From positions 1 through 64,000 of the forward strand of contig CAJNOP010000690.1 of the NCBI GenBank assembly GCA_905250075.1: a stretch of DNA of 64,000 nucleotides. Reading direction: 5' to 3'. Source of the DNA: Rotaria sp. Silwood1. Lineage: Eukaryota; Rotifera; Eurotatoria; Philodinida; Philodinidae. Below are positions 36,760 to 48,245 of the stretch, piece after piece (positions within the stretch are counted from its first letter, which is position 1; each line of letters opens with the position of its first letter). Both the position numbers and the translations under genes were made by a program. The notes beneath the pieces were generated by a model. That model was not told where the DNA came from and made no database searches. It saw only the letters and a list, made by a program, of their open reading frames with translations.

Positions 36760-37727
36760 TGTGACATTTATATCAAATACATGTAATGTTCTTCATGTAC
36801 TTTGATCCTTTTTTTTTATAATACCTTTCTTCAATAATCAAAATAAAAAAACATCTAGATCAACTATGTATACTTGTAAACACATATTAAAGAGATAAAT
36901 GTAAATATGTATTTAAAAAAGGTGGAAAATTGGACAAAGTTGACAGAAGTATCATACGGAACGTGTGAACTTTATCTTCTTTGCAGTCTTTATCGAAAAT
37001 TTGTCAGATATACGTAACAAATAAAAATAAAGAAAGAAAAAAAGATAAATATATATGAATACTGCTGTATTCGAGTTATTTATTTTATTACTTTTCATTT
37101 TATGAGAGGTAATATTAACATTAAGGTAATATATCTATTAGCGCTCTTTTTTTTTGCGTTTAGTTGACCTTATGAGAGAATCGACAGAATGAATAACAAT
37201 GCTCTCGCACCAAGTCAATTATCTGATCAAGGGCGTTGGTACAAAAATGATAGGCAAGTGGGTATAAATTAAAAATTGATGCAAATACAAACAAGTTTAT
37301 AAGAGGTGACTCATAATAAATGTCAGTACTTTGCATTTCATTTTTTCAATCTTTAAATACGTTTAATTAAAAAAAAACAGAATATATCACAAAATACTGC
37401 GTGAAAAGTTCTACAACAGAGTTGTAACTAGTAGCGATGAATAGCCAGTGTGATAGAAGATTTCTTACTTATCTATATAGTATTTTTTTTTAGTTTTCGA
37501 ATGCTTTGCTTTAAAAAAAATTGATCACTGAGATCAATGACTTTTTCTATGAGAGAACATAGATTAGAACATTTCTATTAAATAAATATTTAACAAAATA
37601 CCATTAATATATTTTATCAACATACTTTGATATCAATTTGTATTATCGCCATAAAGTGGAATCAATATTCGTTATTGTGCTAACAGAGAGAAAACTAATG
37701 GAAATAGATCGTGAGGAAAAAACTTTT

Positions 37728-37780
37728 CGTACAATCTCCATGGGATTAAAATATTAAATATAATGAAGCTGCTTTAACGA
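37728..37780 (+). other. Short recurrent hairpin motif, copy 3
   Basis: CAATCTCCATGGGATTAAAA, then TATTAAATATAATGAAGCTGC, aligns with the motif and downstream flank near 7450 (GTAGCTGC), retaining an AATC/GATT stem. Meaning unknown. Confidence 0.25.
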
Positions 37781-38074
37781 TTTTGAAAAACTTACAATCA
37801 TATTTCACAAAAATACTGTAATAGTTAAATAGAACGCTTACGTAATTGCTGTAATGATGCAAAGGTAGATATGACTAATCGAGAAGCTCATTTGATTATT
37901 ATAAGATGAGAAAAATAAAGAATAACTCATACCAATGGGATGTCACTCTCCACTCTCAGTCAAGATGTTCATGTTAATGATGCTTTACTAGTTTTAAAAT
38001 GATTTATAGAATATGGTTAACAATAATCAATGAAAAAAGTTGTTGTCTTAAATTATGATTGAATATTTCTATAT

Positions 38075-39415
38075 CTATAATTGCGAAGGTAGAGGTAATG
38101 GATTATCATTAATAAATTTAATAAGATGTTCAACAATTTCATGTGGTTTATCTTCCTGTAAAAAATGACCAGCTTGAGTGATTGTCGCATGCGCTTGATT
38201 CTTAGCACCTGGTATCAACATTTGTAAAAATTTTTCTGCACCAGCTGTTATAGGATCTGAATCAGAGAATAAAGTTAAAAATGGTTTCTCGAATAGTTGT
38301 AAATTTCCCCAAGCATCACGATTATATTGCGATGAAGGATTATCGGGTGTTGTAGGTACTAATTCTGGAAATACTAATGCACCTGCTTGATATTTTTCAT
38401 CTGGAAATGGAGCATTATAGGCAGCAACTTCTTCTGGTTTCATTTCTCTTATAACTCCACGTTTTATTATTGAACCAACATCCATTTTCGTTTGTTCTGA
38501 TGCAAATTTTTGCCATCGAAAGAAAGCGTCAGAAACTTTTTGATCACCTGTAGGTAATCCACCATTGGCAACAGCAACCCGCGCAAAACGATTACCTATT
38601 CCATTTGTGCCAACTAATTGTAAACCAATTAAACTACCCCAATCCTATACCAGACAAAAAAAAATTTATTGTTTAATTTATTTATCTGAGAGATCATGAC
38701 ATTCCTTTTTCTACAGAATAAGCCTATTTGTATAGGAACACCTATTGACTTTTCTCCAAACGTTTATAGATCGTAGGCATTATCTGATCTGTTTGAAGTA
38801 CTTTGTAAATCTCAGTACATGAAAAGCATTCATTGTGTATGCGTTTGAACTGAACTTTCACTTTCTTGGAGAGAAAATCGCACTCTCGTATTTCTGAAAT
38901 GGGATCATACTTTTGATACTTTTTAAAAACTCTATTGCAATGTTTATTTGCATTTTCTTGTTCCTCATCCATTTCACTATAACTCAAGAAAGTAGATAGA
39001 GTGTGCCTTCTTCCTTCATACTTACCTGGCAAAATAATGTAATATTATTTAAATTTAAATATTCAATGGCTTCTTTTATCCAGTTAACATGTCTTTGGTA
39101 TGTATAATCGGCTTTATTCATTGGTTTATCTGATTTACCAAATCCGATTAAGTCCATAACAATTACTCGATATTCTTTTAACGATGGTATAAAATGACGA
39201 TACAAATAACTCCAACTTGGTTCGCCATGTAATAATAAAATTGTTTCTCTACTGTCTTTATTTCCTTCGTCTATATAATGTAGACGTAATTTTGTTTCTC
39301 CATTACCAATACAGCCAGGATTTGATAAATCAATATAATGCGGTTCAAATGTGTAATCTAGTAGGTCGATAAATGCAGAATCCGGTGTACGTAATATACC
39401 AGTATTTGATGACAT
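38075..39415 (-). CDS. Haloalkane-dehalogenase-like alpha/beta-hydrolase (two exons, 319 aa)
   Basis: Coding exons 39415-39026 and 38644-38075 join in phase 0 over a 381-bp GT-AG intron. The joined protein has HGEPSWSY (63-70, oxyanion region), GFGKSDKP, the nucleophile elbow CQDWGS (nucleophile D131, with halide-binding W132 next to it), an acid in FSDSDP (D258 or D260) and the histidine in QAGHFLQED (H290). These are the Asp-His-acid triad and halide-site features of subfamily I haloalkane dehalogenases, and the length is typical (about 300). Substrate is unknown; epoxide hydrolases are a close alternative, but the HGEP-type motif with DW favours dehalogenase. The family is bacterial, so horizontal transfer with later intron gain is likely. 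The intron falls exactly between Q130 and D131 and holds a 96-codon ORF (38742-39032) of no recognised family. Confidence 0.88.
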
Positions 39416-40494
39416 TGTATTAATTCAGTTTCTAAATAAAATTCTGAAGATAATCGAAAGCAAAATGTTCTATAGTAGTTATGCCAAATACATTATTTAG
39501 TATTAATGTAACTTAACTTTTTTTGTTATTTTTCTCTTATTTCTTTTGTATTTCATCTGAACTCAATTTAAATAAAGTGTGTTTATGTTGTTTATTATAT
39601 CATTTTTGAAAATTTGAATACGCACAATCAGTAATGGGAGTGAAAAAAAATTAATGAAAAAAATTTTGGAAAGTACAGTGGCATGAAGAGATATTTTATT
39701 TCATCATTGTGATAACGAAAAAATTGCAATTAAGTTTGCTGAAGTTTTAAGAAGACAACGAAATAGACGGATTCTATCTGTAAGCAGAATGTCCATAATT
39801 TTACCATTTGAAGACAATAAAATGAGTTTTTTTGTTTTCGCGAGGTCTCCTTCTCGTGACATATCGCCAGCCTCTTATCTTCCTTACTTACCTCACTTTC
39901 GCCTGTTTGACAAAAAACGAAGAAATGAGAGAATCTAATGTTTGTCTCACCTTTTATTCGTTATAAACGATAGCAGAAACCCAATTTTTATCTTATTGTT
40001 GTTGATATGAAGAGTACGGGTATAGATGAAGAGAGATTCACATTCTTACTTAGCTTGAAAAAGTTGAATATGAGTGTGAGTGTGGATGCAAGTGTTTGGA
40101 GATGATGATTGTTAGCATTATCTTGACTCAAATGCACATGCGCAACTATACCCATACTCACATCTACATTGATACCCTAAACCCATACTGATACCGATAC
40201 CAATACTCACATTCACACCCATACTCGTAATTAAATAATTTTCTATCATTTTTCTGCGACTCACAAATTGAAAGCATATCGAAAAAAACATGTTTATTCA
40301 TTAATGTAGACCTTCAGACTATTTTTGTTAGCAATATTAGTCGAAGTGTAAGAAAAAAGTAATCATCTTTCTTTCAATTTTCTACTTGACTGATCACATA
40401 TTAAGGCCTATAACGAAACAGGATACATTCATTATTATATACGTTCGAACTGCTACTGTAAACCATTCAGTGTAAACTACGAGTAAGTAATTAA
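39416..40494. other. Intergenic region with degenerate telomere-like sequence
   Basis: No gene. The segment 40011-40055 (GGGTATAGATGAAGAGAGAT, then TCACA) looks like a decayed copy of the spacer found in the large telomere-like blocks. 40073-40227 is a longer degenerate palindrome of GTGAGTGTGG and CACATCTACATTG/CACACCCATACTC units. Confidence 0.45.
40011..40227. repeat. Degenerate telomere-like palindromes
   Basis: First a spacer-like copy (about 40015-40052), then GAGTGTGAGTGTGGATG at about 40074 and a C-rich return over 40136-40227 (CCCATACTCACATCTACA, CACATTCACACCCATACTC). Many point changes, so an older copy. Confidence 0.5.
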
Positions 40495-41043
40495 ATGGAT
40501 AGCAATGAAGTGAGAAGTCGTCGCATTATCAATACGAATATTGTCGACGAACCCTTAAATCTATTTCTTCCTATCACAAGCTACGCTAATGAGCCTCTAG
40601 TTTCATTGGAAGAAGCATGTCAGCCATTGGAGCCACTTATTAACAACTTGCCTACTTATGTTTCGATAGCGAAAAGGACTGATCGTATTCCAGCTGATAA
40701 CTTGTCTCTAAACGAGTCTGCAGCCATTCATCTCTATACATTGGAATGGACACCATGGAAAAAAGTCTCTATGTCATACTTAACCAAACGCTTCGTGCTC
40801 CAGATCGATCACACGTGACACTGAGACCATAGCTCAAATATATGAAACTATTTCTTACTGTATTGGGTAAATTGTCAAACTCATTAGCTCCTGATCAGCA
40901 GTAGATTGTTTACCATGGATTGAAAATGGACATCAGTTCACTTTATCCAAAGAGATCCTTTGTCACTTGATGAGCATTTTCTTCATGCACAAAATCTCTT
41001 AGTTTACGTGAATCAGTCACTTTTCTGGGCACGAAAGTTGACA
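40495..41043 (+). pseudogene. ADP-ribosyltransferase (NAD-arginine type) pseudogene, truncated
   Basis: The first 107-codon frame contains LSLNESAAIHLYTLEW, a signature of the bdelloid family of arginine-type mono-ADP-ribosyltransferase-like proteins. After a frame change near 40763 the expected continuation LYVILNQTLRAPDRS appears, followed by a stop, then KYMKLFLTVLGKLSN and another stop. A weaker match resembling VTFLGTKV occurs at about 41022-41045, after which the sequence becomes a telomere-like hairpin and homology ceases. Frameshift, stops and truncation mean no active enzyme. Intact members transfer ADP-ribose from NAD to protein side chains. Confidence 0.7.
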
Positions 41044-41091
41044 GGGTGTGGGTGTAAGTGTGGCTATGTATTAGATCAACACCCACACTCA
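41044..41091. repeat. Telomere-like hairpin at the end of the ART pseudogene
   Basis: GGGTGTGGGTGTAAGTGTGG (41044-41063), a spacer of about 16 bp, then CAACACCCACACTC. The ADP-ribosyltransferase similarity ends at its left edge. Confidence 0.75.
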
Positions 41092-41830
41092 TGAATGACA
41101 TTGCAGGATAAGATACTTTCCGTTCTTGATTGAAATCAATAGTGCTAGTTCAAATGGTATTTATTGACGGTTTCCTTATGAACAAAAATTTTGAAGAGTC
41201 TTGTATCACCGAGAAAAAAAATCAGCCCAATTATTTGAAGCGAATTAAAAATATTCAAATTTTTTATCGTAAATTTATTTATGACTCACTCTATATTATA
41301 CGATTATTAAAAATGATTGTTGATTATATTGGATTAATTTACATGAATAAAATGAAGATATAAAACCTAACGTGTTTATCTTATTATTTTTTGTATTATC
41401 TATCAAAGAGCTTTTTTCTCGTTTTAATGTATTGTATAAATGGAGATCAAACATAAAATATCATTATTATAATGTATACTAATAAGTATAATATATTTGT
41501 AATACATGAATATTATCCAATTACCACATTTTATTTCTCGATAGACATTATTTTATTTTGCATCATAAATATTTTCTGAAATATAAATGTTAATTAGCTT
41601 TCTCCTTACTTCTTGCTGTCCTAAGCACATAAATTATAATTTTTTTTTTTGCTGAGATCGATCTCAATGCGCCACGTACCATCGTGAACTTTTTTTGTTG
41701 TTAATAGAACGATTGATGAATAGAATGCCTATTGTTCAATAAACATAATAAGCGAAAGCAATTGCCATATAAATAGACTTTGTTCGGTCATGGCAATTTT
41801 ATCTGGACGTTTCATTATCTTTCTATTATT
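41092..41830. other. Intergenic AT-rich DNA
   Basis: No gene. The ORF at 41130-41363 is AT-rich with no recognised domain. A TGAGATCGATCTCA palindrome occurs at 41653-41666. Confidence 0.4.
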
Positions 41831-42463
41831 TTATCGATACATGGGCAAGCATAGCAGCTGACAATATGAACCAATATGCGTATTCATGCTACAATATTGC
41901 ATCAAATATGTTAAATGTGCATTTTGCCTTCATAATGATTTTATCGTTCTTCCTCATAATCTTTATTTTAATTACATATCCGAAGAAACTACTTTTCGGC
42001 GTGGCCTTTTCAGTTTTTGGAGCAATTTGACAAAGGACCCATACATGTTCGTATTCGTTGTTTTCTTATTTTCATCCTGCTAGAACTTTCATTGATATTT
42101 CTTTATATTGTTGGTGCTTTAGTTTAGACATGGGCATTAAATATTAATTCATTCACATCATTTGCAATTAATCGTTGGATTATTGAAGCATTTTACGTTC
42201 CAATCATATATGAGATTTCTGTGTATCTTATCTTCCGGTATCCTTTAATAGACTCTTCCAATCCTTTCAGTGTTTCATTTCATGTTCAGTTTGCATACAT
42301 TTTCAAATTATCTTTATTCTTGATTACACGTTACATGGGGTTGTATCCATCTTCTAGACTGAACAACATACGGGCTCGTGCATTCTCTTGTTCGTACAAC
42401 CGATCTACTGGACATAATATTTTTGATTCTCAAGCCATGGAATTTTCCTTATGTCAGTTCTAA
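41831..42463 (+). pseudogene. Possible decayed membrane-transporter fragment (ABCG-like)
   Basis: Two interrupted frames encode strongly hydrophobic segments, including FTSFAINRWIIEAFYVP, which resembles the RW-EAF(Y/F) segment near the end of ABCG-type (white/WHT) transporter membrane domains. At least two stops separate it from the upstream hydrophobic part (VHFAFIMILSFFLIIFILI). No ATP-binding domain is present. It may be a relic of an ABC half transporter; similarity is weak and other polytopic proteins are possible. Confidence 0.3.
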
Positions 42464-43190
42464 AATTTTACACTAGTAAAACCATCAAAACGTTCACATG
42501 TTATCTTTTTGTTTTCAATATTGCTGCTATATAGCAATTTTATGAAAGATTTTTGAAACAAAAAAAATGTCCTTTTTACTTTGTTTTTTTTTGTCAGAAT
42601 ATTAACAATAAACAGGAAAAATAATGCTACATATAAATAGAACAATATGCAACGAGAATGAATATATACATGAGCAAAGTATCATTAATACTCGATTCAG
42701 ACGTGACTTATTGGGTTTATTTGTTTGATTAGGTGAAATAAAATCAATTAAAACTCTAATAATTAAAGAAGAGGATTTACATAGTTTAAAATAGATTTAT
42801 TATTCGTTTCATTTGAACGTTTTTAAATCCATGATGGTTTCTTTTAGTTTAAAATTTGGACATTAAACAACAGTAAAGAGGAGTCGATAAAAACTTTTCG
42901 TTATGTTCCTGTTCTTGATAATCAAATAAAACAAATCTAAAAGAAATCAAAATTTTCTGCAATGAAAACAAAATTCTTTTTCAACAATAGTTGATGAAAA
43001 TGATGACTTGGCATTTCTAAAGTCTAAATTTGATTAGATAAACAATTATAAATGAGAAATAAGTATCAGCACCAAATAGTAACAATTATCGGAACATTCC
43101 ATAATGAAATGAATTCTCTGGCAATCATTTCTATTATTGTTAATAAAATTACAACAAAAAGCAATCGACAACATATAAAAAGCACATTGT
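42464..43190. other. Intergenic AT-rich DNA
   Basis: No gene seen; the minus-strand ORF at 42460-42645 is low-complexity. Confidence 0.4.
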
Positions 43191-44976
43191 TCAAATTAAT
43201 ATTAAAAAAGGATGTGGATGTGGGTATGAATAGAAGTGAACACTTACACACACCCATATCAGATTGTAATGCTCTAATGCGAGATCATAATCATCGAGAG
43301 AATGATGAGCACTTCCAATATTGTTGTATAGTGAACCCAAATGATCAGAAAGATTCGTTGGCAGATGTTTCTCTTCAATATGAGCTGACTGCTTATAGAA
43401 GTCGAGAAGCTTCAAATACTTCTTCTGTTTCCTGTAGATTATACCAATGTTGTTGTAAAACGAAGTCACATTGGAGTGGTACTCATCATGTACTTGTTTG
43501 AAGAGTGACACGACTCGATTAAGATCATCTTTCTTTTGATGAATAATGCCGATGATTTTGTGTATGATACCAGTATCGATATGATCGGATAGCCAAGTTG
43601 TCACAAGAGTCTCAAGCGTCGATTTCTGGTACCATTCGAGATTCGTATCATACTCATCTTTCGCGTTGGCAATCGAACCGAGACGATGATACAAGTTACA
43701 GAGTGTGGAATCATTCGATGGAAGTTCGCTCAGCAATCGACGATAGTACTTTTCGACTGGATCGAATTTCCTTCTTCTATACTCTAGGTGAATAAGAGAG
43801 AAAAGATTCGTTTTTTCTGTGTAGTATTCGTTCTTCATGTGATCATAGAGTTGTTTGAGATCGTTGTGATGATCATTGAACAATCCCATTTGAATGATCA
43901 ACATTGTCACGTTAGCTGATGATTGATCATCAATGATCAGGTTCAAGCAAAAGATTGAACCAAGCATGAAGAGTACTTCGGATTCATCTTCATGATTGCT
44001 TATTACGGCTACATTCGCAAAAGGTTTGTTTGTATTCATTGTACTGCAGAGCATCTGAGCATTAGGATCAATGTCGAATAAGATTGTTCCTAAATCATCG
44101 GATGCTGTAAAACTAACGCTGCGCTCGAGGAATTTTAGCGTTGCACGACAGACCATGGTTGTCAATAAAAATAAATTCTTCGGAATGAAAGTCTCCGTCG
44201 GTTTGAACGATCGTTTCGTTGCCGCTTTCAATATAATTCGATCTCGATAAGCTTGAATCGATTCAAGACATTGGTCTGCAAGTTGCTGCTCGAAGATGTG
44301 TCGAATTACAGTACGAAAAAGAAACAAAACGTCGACGTTCCTCAAACATATATTCATTTGCAATTTATTGTTTTTGTATTCCTTCTTGCATAATTCAATT
44401 ATTTTCCATTTGTTTTGTTCGTTCGGCATTAATCTGAGCAGAATATTGATCAACAATTCTGTATTTAAGAATTGTCCGTTCAAATCCGTTGAAGATCGGT
44501 TCAAAATGTTTAGTGAAATTGATTCTTCAACTTTCACTCGATACTTTTGATCCGTCCGAATTCGATCGATCAATTCATCAAGATCAGTACAAACAGCTTT
44601 AACCTACAATAAATTATCAATGTGTGGAATTGCATTAAATAAGGACACATACTTTATTGTACCGTCGGCTCCATTGTTCATTTGCCTCTTTGTTAAAACA
44701 GTACACATAAATTGACGATACCTGTTGCAGTTTTTGCATTTCAGGCACAACTAATCGGCTTAATTGACCATTAACAATCGAAACTATACGATCACCTTCA
44801 CAGATACAATGCAAACAAGTCATGAATTCATCGGGATCGACAAATATTCGTAATTGATTAACAATATTGCGTAATTGTTTTTGAGCCATCAAATTTTCAT
44901 TATTGTTTACTGAAGCGTCCAACCAAAAGATGCTGTAAGTTTCCAGATGATGATTATCATTATTTAAGTATGCCAT
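43191..44976 (-). CDS. ADP-ribosyltransferase-like / TPR protein, C-terminally truncated (578 aa)
   Basis: Exons 44976-44653 and 44603-43191 join in phase 0 across a 49-bp intron. The N-terminal 180 residues match the conserved leader of bdelloid ART-TPR proteins (FWLDASVN..., CTDLDELI). Residues about 185-330 correspond to an ART domain but look eroded: YRDR (227-230) may hold the arginine of the R-S-E triad, the S-T-S strand is replaced by LFLLTT, and ESEVLFMLGSIF (E315-S-E317) keeps the E-x-E. About 20 residues usual before VDVLFLFR are missing. From about 365 onward are kinesin-light-chain-like TPR repeats (EKYYRRLLSELPSN, YDTNLEWYQKS, SLYNNIGSAHHSLDDYDLAL). After LEHYNL the frame runs into the telomere-like hairpin and ends in an unrelated WVCVSVHFYSYPHPHPFL tail. 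TPRs presumably bind protein partners; catalysis is doubtful. Confidence 0.8.
43211..43257. repeat. Telomere-like hairpin inside the 3' end of the ART-TPR gene
   Basis: GATGTGGATGTGGGTATG, spacer AATAGAAGTGAACACTTA, then CACACACCCATAT. It encodes the aberrant C-terminal residues of the minus-strand gene. Confidence 0.75.
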
Positions 44977-47099
44977 GAATGATGCCCTTTCTTGCTGGAT
45001 GTTTTTATGTATATATATATATGTGCATGTATTTATTTGAATTTTTTTTCTCTAGCAGTAGCAAGTCGAAAGAGTTTGTCTAACGACAGAGCACGTTTTT
45101 ATGCACAGCAGCGAAATTAAAAAATTGCTCTCACTTTAACCTTCTCTTCCGTAGCAATATAATATTTGCTTTTTTTTTCTCGTTTCACTTCTTGCCACAA
45201 GTATACAGAGAAAAAAAAATCTTTATTCTCTTCCGTTCTCTCTTACTCGTTGTTTCAACTTTTCATATTTACTATGTGACATGTGAGCCAGGTGAGTCCT
45301 ATTTCGAAGCAAAAACAATTGTTGTTTTATAGTGTTTCATTTAAAACGCCATGCTTAAATCGTCTAGAAATTATTCTTCTGTCAACAATTACACACACTT
45401 TAGATGCTTCGTTTTTTTTTCAACGTCTATCAACGACAATTATCTGTTAGTGTGCAATGAAACTTTTTTCTAGACTCCATCAAACACGTTTATTTGCACA
45501 ATATTGCTTCATGAGTGTTTTTAGTTGGTTTTCATTCTAATAGTTTTTGTTTAGTTTTATTTCGAGTGTGAGAGGAAAATAAAGATTTATTGCTTTACCT
45601 AAAAAATTGACCATACGGTATCCGAGGTATTCTACGAAAGCGTTATTAGTATGATGTCCCGAAAAGTACATTATATCAATATTTTAAGATAAAATACTCA
45701 TCAAATACCTAATAAGTTACTTAGTCGAAATATGTTCAGCGAAAGCACATTTTGAATTGCTATATAAATATTGAGCTGAATTTCACAATAGTATATTGTA
45801 GTTAATAAATGAATTTTCTATATAATCCGATTCGACTTTTCTTTGAAAACTACAAACATCAGTTCGTTTTCACGTTGACAATTTGTTCTGGAGAAGGATA
45901 AAAGGGTTACCTGTCGAATCACAAAATTTGTTCGAGTGTTATGTTTATTGGTTATCAAAAGATCAAGATCAATTCGAACGTATGAAATCGAACTTGCGTC
46001 ATTAATGTTCACTTAGTTTTATTTAGAATTCTTGATGTGATATCACATTAAAAATAAACTCAAAATCTATTTGTCTAAAACTGAATGTTCCTATGTGCTT
46101 TTGTATGTAAAATTTATTTAAAAAATCCAAAAAAAAATGTTGACGTACGAGATACCTGTAGTTCTTTCATACCTAGTCTTTATCGATTTTCCAACGTTCA
46201 TTTCACGATCTAAACCAAAAACACTTTGCTTTTCGAGAAAGACACTAATTAATTGTCAATTTATTGATTTGATTCTCTGAATTGCATATGAATTGATTCA
46301 ACTGAATACTCTAACTTAATAATACAAAGGACAACAAACTGAAATAACTAAATGTATTATTCTACTCGATCATCTTAGTAAATGTAAAACTTATCAGTAT
46401 CTATAATGCACAGGGTACATTGTTTATATCATGAAAAGAATTAAATTATTTGTTTTTTGTACGATTATCTCCTTTTAATTTGATGAATTATGAAGAAAAT
46501 CGAAAAAGAGATCATCGAATGGGACTGTATGAAAATGACATATCAGTGAATATTTCAAAATATTCATTATTGAAATATCATTTAACAATAGAGTAAAGTC
46601 AATCATAAATAATATCGAATTTCTATTCGATTTATTTTGAAAACAAGACAATAAACTAATTTTCGAATTATAATATATCTATTTATATTGATATTATCTT
46701 CAAACATGAGAATAAACAAGTTTTTTATATTATTCAAAAAAAAAAGTTAAAGTCAAACAGAAAATATTGAACCACAACAATTTGTGTTAAAAATGGATAT
46801 TTATTATATTTTAAATCAGTATTTTCAATAATTCAACGATAAAAATTACTATCATTCATAATTTGATTTGATTGTGAAAAAATACACATTGTAAAAAAAA
46901 AATAACCAAATAACATCAAAATAATGAAATTTCTTATTGATAGTATCATCATCACTAAATAAAGTTTGAAAACAATAAAGATATAATTATATGTTTTTCA
47001 ATGAAAATAATAATTGTAAATATTTAAAATTAGAAAATTGATGAGCAAGAATAGAAATTTCTGTTTTATCAATTAAACGATGTTGAATATTAAATTGAA
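44977..47099. other. Intergenic AT-rich DNA
   Basis: 5' flank of the ART-TPR gene and a long AT-rich stretch. Homopolymer-rich; no recognisable gene or clear inverted-repeat element. Confidence 0.4.
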
Positions 47100-48245
47100 C
47101 TATTGAATTTATTAAACTAATATCTAAAATTAATAAGATTTATTTTTTATTTTTATACAAAATATAGTTAGATTCAAATGTAGGACCATGACAAAATGTT
47201 GTATCAAGTATACTTAATGTTAATTTACGAAGAACAGGCATACAATCAAAAATCTATTTCATATCATCAATAACTAATCCGACATAAGATTCGAATAAAG
47301 AAAATTCAATTAACTAAAAACATGATGTTGTACATTGAGAACGATAACAAGCTGAAATTTTAAAGACAAAAATACAATTAGATTAATCATAACATAATCA
47401 CTTTTTTTCTTTTAGAAGTATTCCTTTTTTATTCATCGAAGAGTCCGTATAAATTCCAATCGATATAATAATCACAATATATAAAGATTTATTATATCTA
47501 ATTCATATTTTAATAATGAACTACACTGAAGTCTGGATAAATTTCAAGTAGTCAGTAAACGTTTATATATAATTCGAGATCGTATACTTATTTAAATAAT
47601 AGTTGAACATAACTCGCAGATATTATTAGCATACTCTACTAATCTTCACTAGAACATATATGTATTTAAAATGAATAGTTTCATTGTATGAACTTCAAGT
47701 GATTGTGTTAGAGTTAATAAAACTTAACACATATACAAGATTATCAATTTAGAAATATCGCTTTTAAACATTTCAACTTTGTGATAATGAAAAAAAAATG
47801 AACTCTGATTCAATACGTTATTCATCTTTCAACATTAATTTGATTTTCGAAACATATCGCTAAGCAATCGTTCCTGGCGCAATTCAACACTTATTGTTTC
47901 AATATTTGGTACAAGTCCATCAAGTAATATATATAAATCATCGATTGTTTGTAAAACAATCTGAATATGACGAAGAGTTTGATTAAGAACGAATGTTTTG
48001 TGTAATAAAAGTTCATGAATGTAATTCAATGTTAACTGTATGAACAGAAGGTAAAAATCCATTGAACAATAAATAAGTAATCGATACATTACATGTTTTT
48101 GAACAAATTACAACTGAAAAGAACTTTTTTACTTGTTCAATTATAAGAAAAATAAATATACAATCAAATAATTTCAAAATAATAGAATTCTTCAAATAGA
48201 GACTTACCAAGTATCATCAGCTAGTTTACGAATCATAAAATGAAA
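47100..48245 (-). pseudogene. Decayed leucine-rich/F-box-like gene of a bdelloid family
   Basis: Minus-strand fragments lie in the expected order. MIRKLADDTW before a GTAAG donor (about 48208-48240) is followed by TLRHIQIVLQTIDDLYILLDGLVPNIETISVEL (written here only as its motif: DLYILLDGLVPN, 47880-47990). Later come FESYVGLVIDDMK and MPVLRKLTLSI, resembling leucine-rich repeats. Stops interrupt the frames (for example after DDMK and after YKNKK). I recognise this only as a type common in bdelloid genomes; no function is known. Evidence is moderate that it was a gene and good that it is now broken. Confidence 0.4.

Larger units (their letters stand above)
33146..38074. other. Long gene-poor AT-rich region
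   Basis: Nearly 5 kb without a recognisable gene. Contains a repeat segment at about 33606-33690 related to 22868-22955, the fold-back element 36373-36759 and a third copy of a short hairpin motif near 37735. The remaining ORFs (34181, 34670, 35756) are low-complexity AT-rich frames. Confidence 0.45.

Noticed and set aside
43052-43501. 149-codon plus-strand ORF
   Set aside because: Antisense to the 3' part of the ART-TPR gene; crosses the telomere-like hairpin and has no recognised domain.
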